Positions 43,862 to 53,287 of a stretch of DNA of 64,000 nt are shown here, piece by piece. Under the pieces are notes generated by a model. The model searched no databases. It was not told the origin of the DNA and saw only the letters and a program-made list of their open reading frames with translations. This stretch comes from Sorangium aterium. GTDB taxonomy: Bacteria; Myxococcota_A; Polyangia; Polyangiales; Polyangiaceae. The DNA lies in NCBI RefSeq assembly GCF_028368935.1, contig NZ_JAQNDK010000003.1, positions 806,001 to 870,000 of the forward strand, given 5' to 3'. Position 1 is the stretch's first letter, and each line of letters opens with the position of its first letter. The translations under genes were made by a program, and so were the position numbers.

Positions 43862-43909
43862 CGACCCGGGTCGACCTGCGCGCGCGCTCGTCGGTTCGAC
43901 CCGGGTGAA
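43862..43909. promoter_or_regulatory. Repeated CGACCCGGGT palindrome upstream of the second sugar importer
   Basis: A perfect 12-bp palindrome CGACCCGGGTCG (43862-43873) and a near copy TTCGACCCGGGTGAA (43895-43909) lie 35 bp apart, centre to centre, some 160 bp before the binding-protein gene. The placement suggests an operator pair, but GC-rich palindromes can arise by chance. Confidence 0.35.
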
Positions 43910-44061
43910 TGACGGGCTGCACGCGAGCGTCGCGCTGGGATGAGCTTGCCTGCGCCGGGTGCAGCCGAGGACTCAGATGGTGCTTGTCGGACGGATCTGC
44001 GCGGACGACGTGCTTGCCCGCGCGAGCGTGGCAGCGATCCGTCGACTATCCTCTCGCGCCC

Positions 44062-45084
44062 ATGAGCGTCCATGTCGTCGTGTGCGCGTTCGCGATTGCC
44101 GTCCTCGCCGCGTGCTCCAAGACGTCGTCATCGGCGACGACGTCGACGGATGCAGGCCTGGGCGCGACCGGCGGCGCGCGCCTCCGCATCGCCGTCGTGC
44201 CGAAGGGGACGACACACGAGTTCTGGAAGAGCGTTCACGCAGGCGCGGTGAAGGCCTCGCGTGAGCTCGACGTCGACGTCGTGTGGAAGGGGCCGCTCCG
44301 GGAGGACGACCTCAAGGCGCAGGTCGATGTCGTCTCGAGCTTCGTCGCGCAGGGCGTGTCCGGCATCGTGCTCGCGCCGCTCGACGCCACGGCGCTGAGG
44401 GCGCCGGTGCGGGCGGCGGCGCAGGCGAAGATCCCGGTGGTCGTGTTCGACTCCGATCTCGCCAGCGACGATCACGTGAGCTTCGTCGCCACCGACAACG
44501 AGGCGGCCGGCAGGCTCGCCGGAGAGCACCTCGGCAAGGCGATCGGCGAGAACGGCAACGTCGTCGTGCTCCGTTACCAGGAGGGCTCTGCGAGCACGCA
44601 GCACCGCGAGAAGGGGTTCCTCGACGCGGTGCGCGCGATGCCCGGCGTCACGGTCGCGAGCGAGAACCAGTATGGCGGTGCGACCACGGAGTCGGCGTTC
44701 CACAAGAGCGAGAGCCTGCTGCTCGCGCAGAGGGCGGCGGAAGGGGCCGTCGCCGGGGTGTTCACGCCGAACGAGTCGACGACCTTCGGGATGCTGCAGG
44801 CGCTCCGCAAGACGAACGTCGCGAGGAAGGTGAAGTTCGTCGGCTTCGACGCGTCGGAGAAGCTCCTCGGCGCGCTGCGCGAGGGCGACATCGAGGCGCT
44901 CGTCGTGCAGAACCCGTTCAACATGGGGTACGTCGCGATCAAGACGATGGTGGCGCACCTCCACGGAGAGAAGGTCGAGGCGCGCATCGACACGGGCTCG
45001 CGCGTCGTCACGAGGCAGGACCTCGACGATCCGGCGGTGCAGGCAATCGTGAGACCCGACCTCGCCAGGTGGCTCGGGGAGTGA
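44062..45084 (+). CDS. Sugar ABC transporter substrate-binding lipoprotein (second importer)
   Basis: This 340-residue protein has start ATG 44062 and lipobox LAAC. It belongs to the ribose-binding-like periplasmic family: LRIAVVPKGTTHEFWKSVHA, GIVLAPLDATALRAPVRAAA, VVVFDSDLASDDHVSFVATD. The C-terminal lobe ends KVKFVGFDASEKLLGALREG. It captures a monosaccharide and delivers it to the ATPase and permease encoded immediately downstream (7-nt gap). Residue patterns fit CUT2 sugar importers, but the ligand cannot be named. The neighbouring GH172 fusion suggests a furanose or its product. Confidence 0.9.
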   Translation: MSVHVVVCAFAIAVLAACSKTSSSATTSTDAGLGATGGARLRIAVVPKGTTHEFWKSVHAGAVKASRELDVDVVWKGPLREDDLKAQVDVVSSFVAQGVSGIVLAPLDATALRAPVRAAAQAKIPVVVFDSDLASDDHVSFVATDNEAAGRLAGEHLGKAIGENGNVVVLRYQEGSASTQHREKGFLDAVRAMPGVTVASENQYGGATTESAFHKSESLLLAQRAAEGAVAGVFTPNESTTFGMLQALRKTNVARKVKFVGFDASEKLLGALREGDIEALVVQNPFNMGYVAIKTMVAHLHGEKVEARIDTGSRVVTRQDLDDPAVQAIVRPDLARWLGE

Positions 45085-45091
45085 GCGGCTC

Positions 45092-46630
45092 GTGGGCGGA
45101 GAGCGCGCGCCCCTCCTCGAGGTGACGGGCCTCGCGAAGGCGTTCGGCCCGAACCCGGTGCTGCGCGACGTCTCGCTGCGGGTGGCGCCCGCGAGCATCC
45201 ACGCGCTGCTCGGAGAGAACGGCGCGGGCAAGAGCACGCTGGCGCGCGTCCTGCTCGGCATGGAGCGCGCGGACGCGGGCGCGATCCTGCTCGGGGGGGC
45301 ACGGTACGCGCCGGCGTCGGCCGAGGAGGCGCGCCGCGCGGGCGTCGTCCTGGTCCCGCAGGAGCGGACGCTCTGCGCCCACCTCACGGTCGTCGACAAC
45401 GTGGTGCTCGGGATCGAGCCGCTCGCGCGCGCGCGGCTCGGGATCCGGGACCGCTCGCGCGCGCGCGCCGTGGCGCGGGCGGCGATCGCGCTCGTCACCG
45501 CCGATCCGGGCCGCGTGCCGCTCGACGCGCGGGCAGGGGAGCTCGGCGTCGCCGATCAGCAGCTCGTCGAGATCGCGCGGGCGCTCGCGCAGGGCGGCCT
45601 CCGCGAGGACGGGCGGCTCGCGGCGCGGCTCCTCGTCCTCGATGAGCCGACCTCGAGCCTCGGTCGGTCGGACGCCGTGCGCCTGTTCGAGCGCGTCCGC
45701 GCCCTGCGAGACGCCGGCCTCGCGGTGCTGCTCGTGACCCACTTCCTGTCGGACGTGCGCGCGCACGCCGATCGCTACACGGCGCTCCGCGACGGCCGCG
45801 TCGCGGGGGAGGGCGATCCGCGCGAGACCGAGCCGGCCCAGATCGTCCGCGAGATGCTGGGCCGCGCGCTTAACGACACGCGCGCGAGCGCCGACACGCG
45901 CGCGAGCGCCGAGACGCGCGCGGGCGCGGTGTCCGAGGCGGCGCGTCCGGACGGCGGCGAGGTGGTGCTCGAGGCCGAGGGCGTCTCCGGCGTGAAGCGG
46001 CCGAAGCGCGCGTCGCTGACGCTGCGCCGGGGGGAGATCCTTGGCATCGCCGGCCTCGTCGGCTCGGGGAGGACGGAGCTCCTCCGCATCCTGGCGGGGC
46101 TCGATCCCAGGCGCGGCGGGACGGTCGCGCTGCGCGCTCCTCGCGGGATCGGCCTGCTGAGCGAGGATCGCGGCGGGGAAGGGCTGATGCTCGGCCGCTC
46201 GCTCGCCGAGAACGTCTGGCTCTCGCCGCGCGCTCCGCGCTTCGCCCGGCCGAGGTCGCTCCTCACGGAGGGGGCGCGCTGGATCGAGAGGCTCGCGATC
46301 CGCGCAGGAGGGCCGGAGCAGCGCGTCGGCGAGCTCTCGGGCGGCAACCAGCAGAAGGTCCAGATCGCGCGGCTGCTCCGCGAGGACGTCGACGTGCTGC
46401 TCGTCGACGAGCCGACGCGCGGCATCGACGTGGCGAGCAAGGCGCAGGTGCTCGCGCTGCTCCGCGAGCTCGCGCGCGCCGGCAAGGCGATCGTGCTCGT
46501 GTCGAGCCAGCTCGACGAGCTCGTCACGACCTGCGATCGCATCGCGGTCCTCCGCCGGGGGACCCTCGACCCGCCGCGGCCCGCGTCGTCGTGGACCGAG
46601 GCGTCGCTCCTCCTGGAGGCATCCTCGTGA
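45092..46630 (+). CDS. Sugar ABC transporter ATP-binding protein (two NBDs, second importer)
   Basis: This 512-residue CUT2-type ATPase has a GTG start preceded by GGGGAGTGAG. NBD1 contains GENGAGKST and LLVLDEPTSSL. NBD2 contains GIAGLVGSGRTELLRILAGL, LSGGNQQKVQIARLL and LLVDEPTRGID. The two halves are joined by a linker with the tandem repeat DTRASADTRASAETRAGA. It overlaps the permease gene by 4 nt (GTGA). It powers uptake of the sugar bound by the preceding lipoprotein. Confidence 0.92.
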   Translation: MGGERAPLLEVTGLAKAFGPNPVLRDVSLRVAPASIHALLGENGAGKSTLARVLLGMERADAGAILLGGARYAPASAEEARRAGVVLVPQERTLCAHLTVVDNVVLGIEPLARARLGIRDRSRARAVARAAIALVTADPGRVPLDARAGELGVADQQLVEIARALAQGGLREDGRLAARLLVLDEPTSSLGRSDAVRLFERVRALRDAGLAVLLVTHFLSDVRAHADRYTALRDGRVAGEGDPRETEPAQIVREMLGRALNDTRASADTRASAETRAGAVSEAARPDGGEVVLEAEGVSGVKRPKRASLTLRRGEILGIAGLVGSGRTELLRILAGLDPRRGGTVALRAPRGIGLLSEDRGGEGLMLGRSLAENVWLSPRAPRFARPRSLLTEGARWIERLAIRAGGPEQRVGELSGGNQQKVQIARLLREDVDVLLVDEPTRGIDVASKAQVLALLRELARAGKAIVLVSSQLDELVTTCDRIAVLRRGTLDPPRPASSWTEASLLLEASS

Positions 46631-47568
46631 AGAAGCGTCCGCCGTGGGTGGGCCCGCTCGTCGCGCTGCTGCTCGTCTACGCGCTCTTCGCGGCGCTGAC
46701 GCCCGACACGTTCCTGCGCAGCCAGAACCTGCTCACGATGGCGCGGCAGACGGTGGTGGTCGGCATCTGCGCCGTCGGCATGACGCTCGTCATCGCGACC
46801 GGCGGGATCGACCTCTCCACCGGCTCGCTCGTCGCGTTCACGACGGTCGTCCTCGCGAAGCTCCTGCGCGCGGGGGTGCCGGCGCTCCCGGCGGCGCTCG
46901 TCGCCGCGGCGGCGGCGGGCCTCGTGGGCGCCTTGGTCGGGACGCTCGTGGGGCGGGCGCGGATGGTGCCCTTCGTCGTGACGCTGGGCACGATGAGCGC
47001 GCTGCGCGGCGCCGCGAAGGGGCTCGCGTCCGAGCAGAAGATCGACGCGGATCCGCGCGGGCTCGACGCGCTGCTGTCGGCCGACCTCGCCGCGCCGGGG
47101 CTGTGGGTGACGGCGGCGCTGGCGATCCTGGTCTTCGCCGTGCTCCTGTTCACGCGCTTCGGGCGGCACGTGTTCGCGGTCGGCAGCAACGAGGCCGCGG
47201 CGCGCCTGTGCGGCATCGACACGGGGCGCGTGAAGATCGCTGTGTACACGCTGTCGAGCCTCCTCGCCGGCGTCGCGGGGGTGATGGAGTTCGCGACGCT
47301 GACGGTGGGCGACCCGACCGACTCGATCGGCCTGGAGCTCGAGGTCATCGCGGCGGTGGTCATCGGCGGCGCGCCGCTCTCGGGCGGCGAGGGGAGCGTC
47401 GCGGGGAGCGTGATCGGGGCGCTGCTCATCACGGTCATCCGGACCGGCGGCGTCCACCTCGGGTTGCCGAGCTGGGTGCAGGAGATCGCGACGGGCGCGA
47501 TCATCGTGGTCGCCGTCGCCGTCGACCGGGTGCGGCGCGCGCGCGGGGCACGCGCTGCCGCGGGCTGA
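46627..47568 (+). CDS. Sugar ABC transporter permease (second importer)
   Basis: This 313-residue inner-membrane permease of the RbsC family has the conserved ICAVGMTLVIATGGIDLSTG and VIAAVVIGGAPLSGGEGSVA loops and about 8-9 helices. The GTG start at 46627 overlaps the ATPase stop. Only one permease gene is present, so a homodimeric channel is expected, unlike the first importer with its two permeases. It is the last gene of the three-gene operon and is convergent with the PhyH-type gene after 46 bp. Confidence 0.92.
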   Translation: MKKRPPWVGPLVALLLVYALFAALTPDTFLRSQNLLTMARQTVVVGICAVGMTLVIATGGIDLSTGSLVAFTTVVLAKLLRAGVPALPAALVAAAAAGLVGALVGTLVGRARMVPFVVTLGTMSALRGAAKGLASEQKIDADPRGLDALLSADLAAPGLWVTAALAILVFAVLLFTRFGRHVFAVGSNEAAARLCGIDTGRVKIAVYTLSSLLAGVAGVMEFATLTVGDPTDSIGLELEVIAAVVIGGAPLSGGEGSVAGSVIGALLITVIRTGGVHLGLPSWVQEIATGAIIVVAVAVDRVRRARGARAAAG

Positions 47569-47614
47569 CGGTGCTTCGCCGCGCGCGGCCTGCGCGTCGC
47601 GGCGTGTCGGATGC

Positions 47615-48421
47615 TCACGGATCCCGGCGCAGCGCCGCGCGGATGGCTTGCTCGACCGGAGAGCTCTCGCCGTCTTCGCGATCGAGCCGCAGCGGTTCGG
47701 TCGGGAGCAGGGGCGGCTGGGCCATGAAGCGTGGGCGCGTGCCGCGGTGCGGCTGCGCTGAGTGGACCAGGAACGGGTGGCACAGGTAGACCGTTCCCGA
47801 CTCGCCGGTCGCGAGCACCTGCGGTCGGTGGGCCGTCTCGGCGAAGCCGTTCGCGGCCAGCTCACGCAACGTCAGCCCCGGCTCGCCCGCCGGCGCGAGC
47901 TGCCTCGCGATGTCCAGGTGGGACCCCGCCCGGATGCGCGTCGGCGCGTCGGATTCGCCGACATCCGAGAAGAGGAACAGCATGAGCAGCGCGCGGCCGC
48001 GCGACGCGACGTTCACGCGCCACGACATGAAGTCGGGGTTCTCGGTGCCGAAGCTCACGTCGACGTGCCAGCCCGCATCTCCCGGATCATCGGGCGACGG
48101 AAAGCGAACGGGCCAGGTGCCGAGCGCTTTCTGCGGTTGCCAGCGCCCGCGGCCGACAAGCTGATCGAACGCGGAGTGAAGCACTGGCGTGTTCGCGGCG
48201 TCAGCGAACGGTCGCTGGCCGTACATCCCGAGTCGAACGACCGGCTTCGTCCAGGTCTTCGGATCCTGCGGATCCATCCCGGTGTCACGCCACAGGATGG
48301 CGCGGCCCTCGTCGGCGAGGGCCCGCGGGAACGCCGCGTCGATCCGGACGAATCCATCGGCGATGAAGCGCTCGATCTGTTGATGGCTCAGCTCGACCAT
48401 GGCGTGCGGGCCAGTCTGCAT
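47615..48421 (-). CDS. Phytanoyl-CoA dioxygenase (PhyH)-family protein
   Basis: This 268-residue cytoplasmic Fe(II)/2-oxoglutarate oxygenase candidate carries the H-x-D motif in AGWHVDVSFGT and the distal His with the co-substrate Arg in HPFLVHSAQPHRGTRPRFMA. The N-terminus (QQIERFIADGFVRIDAAFPR) is the usual PhyH opening. In bacteria these enzymes hydroxylate varied small molecules, so the substrate is open. An internal ATG at 48400 is an equally plausible start. It is convergent with the sugar permease; no operon partner is seen. Confidence 0.85.
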   Translation of the reverse strand: MQTGPHAMVELSHQQIERFIADGFVRIDAAFPRALADEGRAILWRDTGMDPQDPKTWTKPVVRLGMYGQRPFADAANTPVLHSAFDQLVGRGRWQPQKALGTWPVRFPSPDDPGDAGWHVDVSFGTENPDFMSWRVNVASRGRALLMLFLFSDVGESDAPTRIRAGSHLDIARQLAPAGEPGLTLRELAANGFAETAHRPQVLATGESGTVYLCHPFLVHSAQPHRGTRPRFMAQPPLLPTEPLRLDREDGESSPVEQAIRAALRRDP

Positions 48422-48659
48422 GGCCGCTCCCGAGGGGGCAAGCGGGTTAGGTCGGGCTCGCCTGGATCAGCCGCCGGGAGGCGGGCCCATGCCGCCGGGC
48501 GGCCCTCCCATCCCGCCTGTCGAGCAGAGCTCGTTCGCGAGCGAGGAGCGGATCACGGGCGTCTTCCAGGCGAGCAGCGATCCGTCCGCCGGCTGTTCGG
48601 CCGACATCGCTTACCGCGCGGCCGAGCTCCACGGCTCCAGCCTCGGTTTGCGGCCGTCT

Positions 48660-49112
48660 TCAGGGGATCTGCACCTCGGTGGAGCCGATCTTCTTCGGAT
48701 CGTTCGGCTCGTTGATGTTGTCCCAGCGGCGGTACAGCTCGACGCCCAAAGCCCCCTTGCTCAGGCCCTTGATGGCCATACCGATGTCATAGCGGCAGTC
48801 GCACCCGGCCACGGCCCCGGGGTCCATGTCCACGGGCTGCACGAGCACATCCACCCTGCTGCCGGCGATCCGGACGAACCCCTCCACCTCCTGGTCGCAT
48901 CGGAACTGCGCGGCGCGGTACTCGAGGCGAACAGCGCCGCGCTCGGGCGTCGCCACGAGCGCCTCCTGCACCGTGTCGTCGTACGCGCCCGCCTTGCACT
49001 CGCTCTGGGTGAGGCCCTCGATCGCCTCCGCATCCTCCCAGCCCTCGGGCAAGTCCGCCCCGCCACAGCCGACCACGAGGAGCGCCGCGACCATCCACGC
49101 CTTGTTTTGCAT
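48660..49112 (-). CDS. Small lipoprotein of unknown function
   Basis: This 150-residue protein has start ATG 49112, signal MQNKAWMVAALLVVGC and lipobox VVGC. The mature part is a compact globular domain with five cysteines (QSECKAGAY, QFRCDQEVE, AGCDCRYD) and no linker. GFVRIAGSRVDVLVQPVD and GCDCRYDIGMAIKGL are its most distinctive segments. No known family was recognised. It stands alone, divergent from the beta-helix lipoprotein. Confidence 0.75.
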   Translation of the reverse strand: MQNKAWMVAALLVVGCGGADLPEGWEDAEAIEGLTQSECKAGAYDDTVQEALVATPERGAVRLEYRAAQFRCDQEVEGFVRIAGSRVDVLVQPVDMDPGAVAGCDCRYDIGMAIKGLSKGALGVELYRRWDNINEPNDPKKIGSTEVQIP

Positions 49113-49371
49113 CTCGTCCCTCCGGTGAGCGCGCATTGCAACGTGTGTGCCTGGTGTGTGCCCGCAACCTCACAGGGCGCAGCGGCTGATCTCGGGGGAC
49201 ATCCGTGTCGCGGGTGTGCCATGGGCTCTTCGGTCGCCGTGGGATCGATGAGCGGACCGCCGCACGACGGAGGTACCCTGCGATGATGCTGGCGACTGGC
49301 CACGCGAGGAGCGACCGGCCCGAGAGGTGTCCACGCCGCTGAGCAACGACCATTGGAGCGAGGAGGGCGTG

Positions 49372-50538
49372 ATGCGGCGATCGCTGGGGCTGATCTTGTG
49401 CTTGTCGATGGCGACCGTGGTTGCGGCTTGCGGGGACGACCAGCATGGGGGTGACGGGGGGACGGGCACCGGTGGCGCCGGAGCGACGAGCTCCTCGGGA
49501 GCCGGCCCGGGCTCGGGCGGCTCGACGCCGGAGCCTCCAGCGCACGAAGGCGGCGGCCCCGCGGCAGGCAACCCGGATGGCAGCTGCGCTGTTCCGGACG
49601 AGGCTCAGGCCGTCGACACCTCGTCACCGAAGACGGTGATCGGCGACGGGACGCCCGAGAGCTGCACCTCCGAGGCGGTCGTCAGCGCCGTCGCGGCCGG
49701 CGGCATCATCACATTCGACTGCGGCCCGGAGCCGATCACCATCACGCTCGAGGAGACGGCGAAGATCTTCAACGATACCGGCCCCGAGATCGTGATCGAC
49801 GGCGGCGGGCTCGTGACCTTGAGCGGCGGCGGGAAGCGGCGGATCCTCTACATGAACACCTGCGACGAGGCGCAGGTCTGGACGACGCCGAACTGCGACA
49901 ACCAGGACCACCCGCGCCTGACGGTCCAGAACCTCACCTTCCTCGGGGGCAACTCGACGAACGATGACGACGAGGGCGGCGGAGCCATCTTCGCGCAGGG
50001 CGGGCGCCTGAAGGTCGTCAACTCACGCTTCTTCAACAACACGTGTGATCCGACCGGCCCCGATCTCGGCGGCGCGGGGATCCGGGCGTTCATGCAGTAC
50101 AACGGCCTTCCGCTCTACGTGGTGAACAGCACCTTCGGCGGCGCCGAGGGCTACGGGAACGAGTGCGCGAACGGCGGCGGCATCAGCAGCATCGGCGTCT
50201 CCTGGACGGTCATCAACAGCCTGTTCTCCCACAACCGCGCGCTCGGCAACGGCGGCAACCCCGCGATGGCCGGGACGCCGGGCGGCGGCAGCGGCGGGGC
50301 CATCTACAACGACGGCGACACGATGACGCTCACGCTCTGCGGGACCCGGATCGAGCGAAACGAGGTGAACGCCCACGGGAGCGCGATCTTCTTCGTGAGC
50401 AACGATCACTCCGGAAACATCGTCATCGACCGGTCGGTGATCACCAACAACATCGGCGGATCGTGGTACCCGACCTATCCGCAGATCTCGAACCACGACG
50501 ACACGCCGATCATGGTCACGGCGTCGACCATCGAGTGA
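49372..50538 (+). CDS. Right-handed beta-helix lipoprotein
   Basis: This 388-residue protein has start ATG 49372, with AGGAGGG upstream, and lipobox VAAC. A Gly/Ser/Thr linker is followed from about residue 95 by repeating rungs of a parallel beta-helix: GPEIVIDGGGLVTLSGGG, LTVQNLTFLGGNSTND, LKVVNSRFFNNTC, WTVINSLFSHNRALGNGG, IVIDRSVITNN. Such choice-of-anchor or pectate-lyase-like helices bind or cleave polysaccharides. No catalytic acid cluster is clear, so a binding or structural role is possible. It is surface-anchored. Confidence 0.85.
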   Translation: MRRSLGLILCLSMATVVAACGDDQHGGDGGTGTGGAGATSSSGAGPGSGGSTPEPPAHEGGGPAAGNPDGSCAVPDEAQAVDTSSPKTVIGDGTPESCTSEAVVSAVAAGGIITFDCGPEPITITLEETAKIFNDTGPEIVIDGGGLVTLSGGGKRRILYMNTCDEAQVWTTPNCDNQDHPRLTVQNLTFLGGNSTNDDDEGGGAIFAQGGRLKVVNSRFFNNTCDPTGPDLGGAGIRAFMQYNGLPLYVVNSTFGGAEGYGNECANGGGISSIGVSWTVINSLFSHNRALGNGGNPAMAGTPGGGSGGAIYNDGDTMTLTLCGTRIERNEVNAHGSAIFFVSNDHSGNIVIDRSVITNNIGGSWYPTYPQISNHDDTPIMVTASTIE

Positions 50539-50639
50539 GCGCGACCTGTCGCGCCCGGCGGACGCCGCCGGCCGGGCGGCACCGGCTGCCCGACCCGGGT
50601 TGCCGGTCACACTCTGCCGCCGCCGCGCGATGGAGGGGT

Positions 50640-51593
50640 ATGCCGAACCGCCGCTCGCCCCCCGGACCGCATCACCTGCTCGCGCTCGCGCTGGCCGCGG
50701 CGCTCACCACGCCCGCTGCCCGGGCGCGCGCCGAGACCTGCGCCGCCACCGAGGGCCAGGCGCTCCCGGACGCGCTGCCGATGCGCGACTTCGCCGTCCG
50801 CCTCGGCGAGCGCATCGACGCGTGCGCCGCCGATGCGCGGCGCCCCGACGCCGAGCGCTTCTGCGCCGAGCACGGGCTAGAATGCAGCGCCGGGCGGGTC
50901 CGCGACTACGTGCGCGTCCGGACGCTCTTCGAGATGACGCGCGACGGCGGTCCGTTCCGGCTGCGCTGGAGCATCACCGATCGCAACCCGACCGCCTGGC
51001 ACATCTGGGCCGCGTGGAGGCAGAGCCCTCCGCTCGCGTCGTCGGCCGGGCCCTCGGCGACGGCGGAGTGCGACGAGCTCTCGGCGCTCTTCGCCGGGCT
51101 CGCGCGCCGGCTCGACGTCCGCGGGGTCGGCCTCTTCTGGCCGACGTGGAACCACACGATCGCCGCCTGGGACGTGGCCCCGTCCGTCCGCGTGCTGGTG
51201 CCGACGTCGCAGATCTTCCTCGCGTGCGACGCGACGTTCGATCGGACCACGTTCCTGCCGTCGAAGCAGCGCGTCGTCTACGAGCTCCGCCTGACCGACG
51301 CGCTCGACAGCGTGCCCGTGCCGCGGCCCCTGGCGACGTTCCTGCTCGATCAGGTGGCGCACTACGCGGGCGCGTCGCTCGACGTGCTCGCGATGATCCG
51401 GACGCACCGGGCGCTGCGCTACGGATCGAGCGTGCCCGCGTCCTGCGGTGAGGGCGCCGCCGAGGCGGCGAAGGCGCTCCGCGCGCGGCCGCTCTCGCCT
51501 GCAGACCGCCGGGCGCTCGCGCGCTACGGAGCGACGGAGCTAGGGCTCGCCGCGCCGTCGGCCGAGGCGGCGCTCGCGCAGATCGCGCGCTGA
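50640..51593 (+). CDS. Secreted protein of unknown function, possibly transglutaminase-like
   Basis: This 317-residue protein starts at ATG 50640, preceded by the strong site GGAGGGG. The N-terminal signal peptide is HHLLALALAAALTTPAARARA. The middle contains ATAECDELSALFAGLARRLD followed by GLFWPTWNHTIAAWD, a Cys...His...Asp order that resembles a transglutaminase-like core. This is suggestive only. No other motif was recognised. It follows the beta-helix lipoprotein by 101 bp on the same strand and is convergent with the next lipoprotein. Confidence 0.7.
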   Translation: MPNRRSPPGPHHLLALALAAALTTPAARARAETCAATEGQALPDALPMRDFAVRLGERIDACAADARRPDAERFCAEHGLECSAGRVRDYVRVRTLFEMTRDGGPFRLRWSITDRNPTAWHIWAAWRQSPPLASSAGPSATAECDELSALFAGLARRLDVRGVGLFWPTWNHTIAAWDVAPSVRVLVPTSQIFLACDATFDRTTFLPSKQRVVYELRLTDALDSVPVPRPLATFLLDQVAHYAGASLDVLAMIRTHRALRYGSSVPASCGEGAAEAAKALRARPLSPADRRALARYGATELGLAAPSAEAALAQIAR

Positions 51594-51610
51594 GCGCGCC
51601 TCGCGAGCGT

Positions 51611-52195
51611 TCAGTCCTCGCCCCGGACCCGATGGCTGATGTACATCGCCGTCAGCTTGCCGAGCTGGCTCGCCGCGTCCCGCGCGCGACCTCCGCTCGA
51701 CGGGTTGAGCAACGAAGCCGGCGACTTCGCCTCGATCAAGAACTCGTCGAACACGCGCCCTGCCGGATCGGTGAGCTGCACCGTCGCCTTGAGGAGCGTG
51801 TCCATGTTGAAGACGCCGGTGAAGACGCCGGGCTCGTAGAACGTCACGTTGGCGCGGATGAAGAACGGCGCGTCCGCGGCGCTCCTCGCCCTGACGACGA
51901 TCGCGTCCTCCGACGCTGCCTTCTCGACGAGCGCCTCGGTGAACGCCTCGTTCATCGCCGACTTGTCCTCCTGCCAGCTCTGCCGCTGCTCGGCGTCCTT
52001 CTCCGCCATCCAGTCGGCCTCGGAGCTGTTGCCAACCTGGAGGGCGTTGAACGCGATCGGGACGACCCCGAAGCGCCCCTGGCCGTAAAACGGGTTCGGC
52101 ATGGCCTGACGGGAGGTCTTCCAGGGGTGCCCGCACGCGGCGAGCAGGGGAGTCAGGCAGAGCATCAGGATCCAGAGCGCATGGCGACGGTGCAC
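51611..52195 (-). CDS. Lipoprotein of unknown function
   Basis: This 194-residue protein is read from a GTG at 52195 (VHRRHALWILMLCL, lipobox LAAC); the frame opens further upstream without a better start. The mature domain begins GHPWKTSRQAMPNPFYGQG and has a central helix rich in Glu/Ala (MNEAFTEALVEKAASEDAIV) and beta strands (FFIRANVTFYEPGVFTGVFN). The pattern recalls small outer-membrane lipoproteins with a DUF4410-like fold. Family not certain. Confidence 0.7.
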   Translation of the reverse strand: MHRRHALWILMLCLTPLLAACGHPWKTSRQAMPNPFYGQGRFGVVPIAFNALQVGNSSEADWMAEKDAEQRQSWQEDKSAMNEAFTEALVEKAASEDAIVVRARSAADAPFFIRANVTFYEPGVFTGVFNMDTLLKATVQLTDPAGRVFDEFLIEAKSPASLLNPSSGGRARDAASQLGKLTAMYISHRVRGED

Positions 52196-52266
52196 GGAGG
52201 GGCCTCCTTGGAAAGCGAACAGCAGTGTCAGCAGTGTCAGCAGTGGGCGACGCGGCGCCTCGACGC

Positions 52267-53277
52267 TCAACCGCCGAGGATCGACGAGAGCCCGCGGTAG
52301 CAGGCCCACGCCACCACGGCGCTCACAGGGATGGTGAGCACCCAGGCCCAGAGGATGCGCGTGGTCACGCCCCAGCGCACCGCGCTCACCCGCTGGCTCG
52401 CGCCCGCGCCCATGATGCAGCCGGTGATCACGTGCGTCGTCGACACCGGCATCCCGAGGAACGACGAGGTCAAGATGGTCGCCGCAGCGCTGGTCTCGGC
52501 CGCGAAGCCATGAATCGGCTTGAGGTCGATGATCTTGGTGCCCATGGTCTTGATGATCCGCACCCCGCCCGCCGCCGTGCCGAGGGCCATGGCCGTCGCG
52601 CAGGCGAAGACCACCCAGAGCGGCACGTGGAAGTCGCCGTGGCCCGCAGGGATCACGCCGTACGCGACCAGCGACATGGTGATGATGCCCATCGTCTTCT
52701 GGGCGTCGTTGCTCCCGTGCGAGAGCGCCATGAAGCCCGCGGAGACCATCTGCAGGGTCCGGAAGCGCCGATTGACCACCGCCGGCCGGGTGCGCCGGAC
52801 GATCCAGAAGATGGCGATCATCCCGAAGAAGGAGATCACGAACCCCACGAGGGGGCTGATGACCAGGCTCTTGACCACCTTCAAGAGCCCCGCGCCCTGC
52901 ACGGCCGCGGTGCCCGCCCGCCCGGCGCCCGCGCCCACGAGCCCGCCCACGAGGGCGTGAGACGACGACGATGGGATACCGAAATACCAGGTGAAGAGGT
53001 TCCAGAAGATCGCGCCCACGAGGGCGCTGAGCACGACCACCTGGGTCACCGCGGAAGGGACGATGAGCCCTTTCCCGATGGTGCTCGCCACCGCCGTGCC
53101 GGTGAGCGCGCCCCCGAAGTTGAACAGCGCCGCGAGCATCACGGCGGTGCGGATGGGGAGGACACCGGTGCTCACCACCGTGGCAATGGCGTTGGCCGTG
53201 TCGTGGAAGCCGTTGATGTAATCGAAGACGAGCGCGACCACGATCACGAGGGTCAGCGTGACGAGGAGAGTGTTCAT
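52267..53277 (-). CDS. pit: PiT-family inorganic phosphate transporter
   Basis: This 336-residue inner-membrane protein has about ten helices. It carries both PiT signature repeats, FDYINGFHDTANAIATVVST near the N-terminus and FMALSHGSNDAQKTMG in the second half, as well as IPSSSSHALVGGLVGAG and GMPVSTTHVITGCIMG. It imports phosphate (as a metal-phosphate complex) with protons. It follows its DUF47 accessory gene by 10 nt, the usual pair. No Pho box was identified. Confidence 0.95.
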   Translation of the reverse strand: MNTLLVTLTLVIVVALVFDYINGFHDTANAIATVVSTGVLPIRTAVMLAALFNFGGALTGTAVASTIGKGLIVPSAVTQVVVLSALVGAIFWNLFTWYFGIPSSSSHALVGGLVGAGAGRAGTAAVQGAGLLKVVKSLVISPLVGFVISFFGMIAIFWIVRRTRPAVVNRRFRTLQMVSAGFMALSHGSNDAQKTMGIITMSLVAYGVIPAGHGDFHVPLWVVFACATAMALGTAAGGVRIIKTMGTKIIDLKPIHGFAAETSAAATILTSSFLGMPVSTTHVITGCIMGAGASQRVSAVRWGVTTRILWAWVLTIPVSAVVAWACYRGLSSILGG

Positions 53278-53287
53278 GGCGCGCCCC

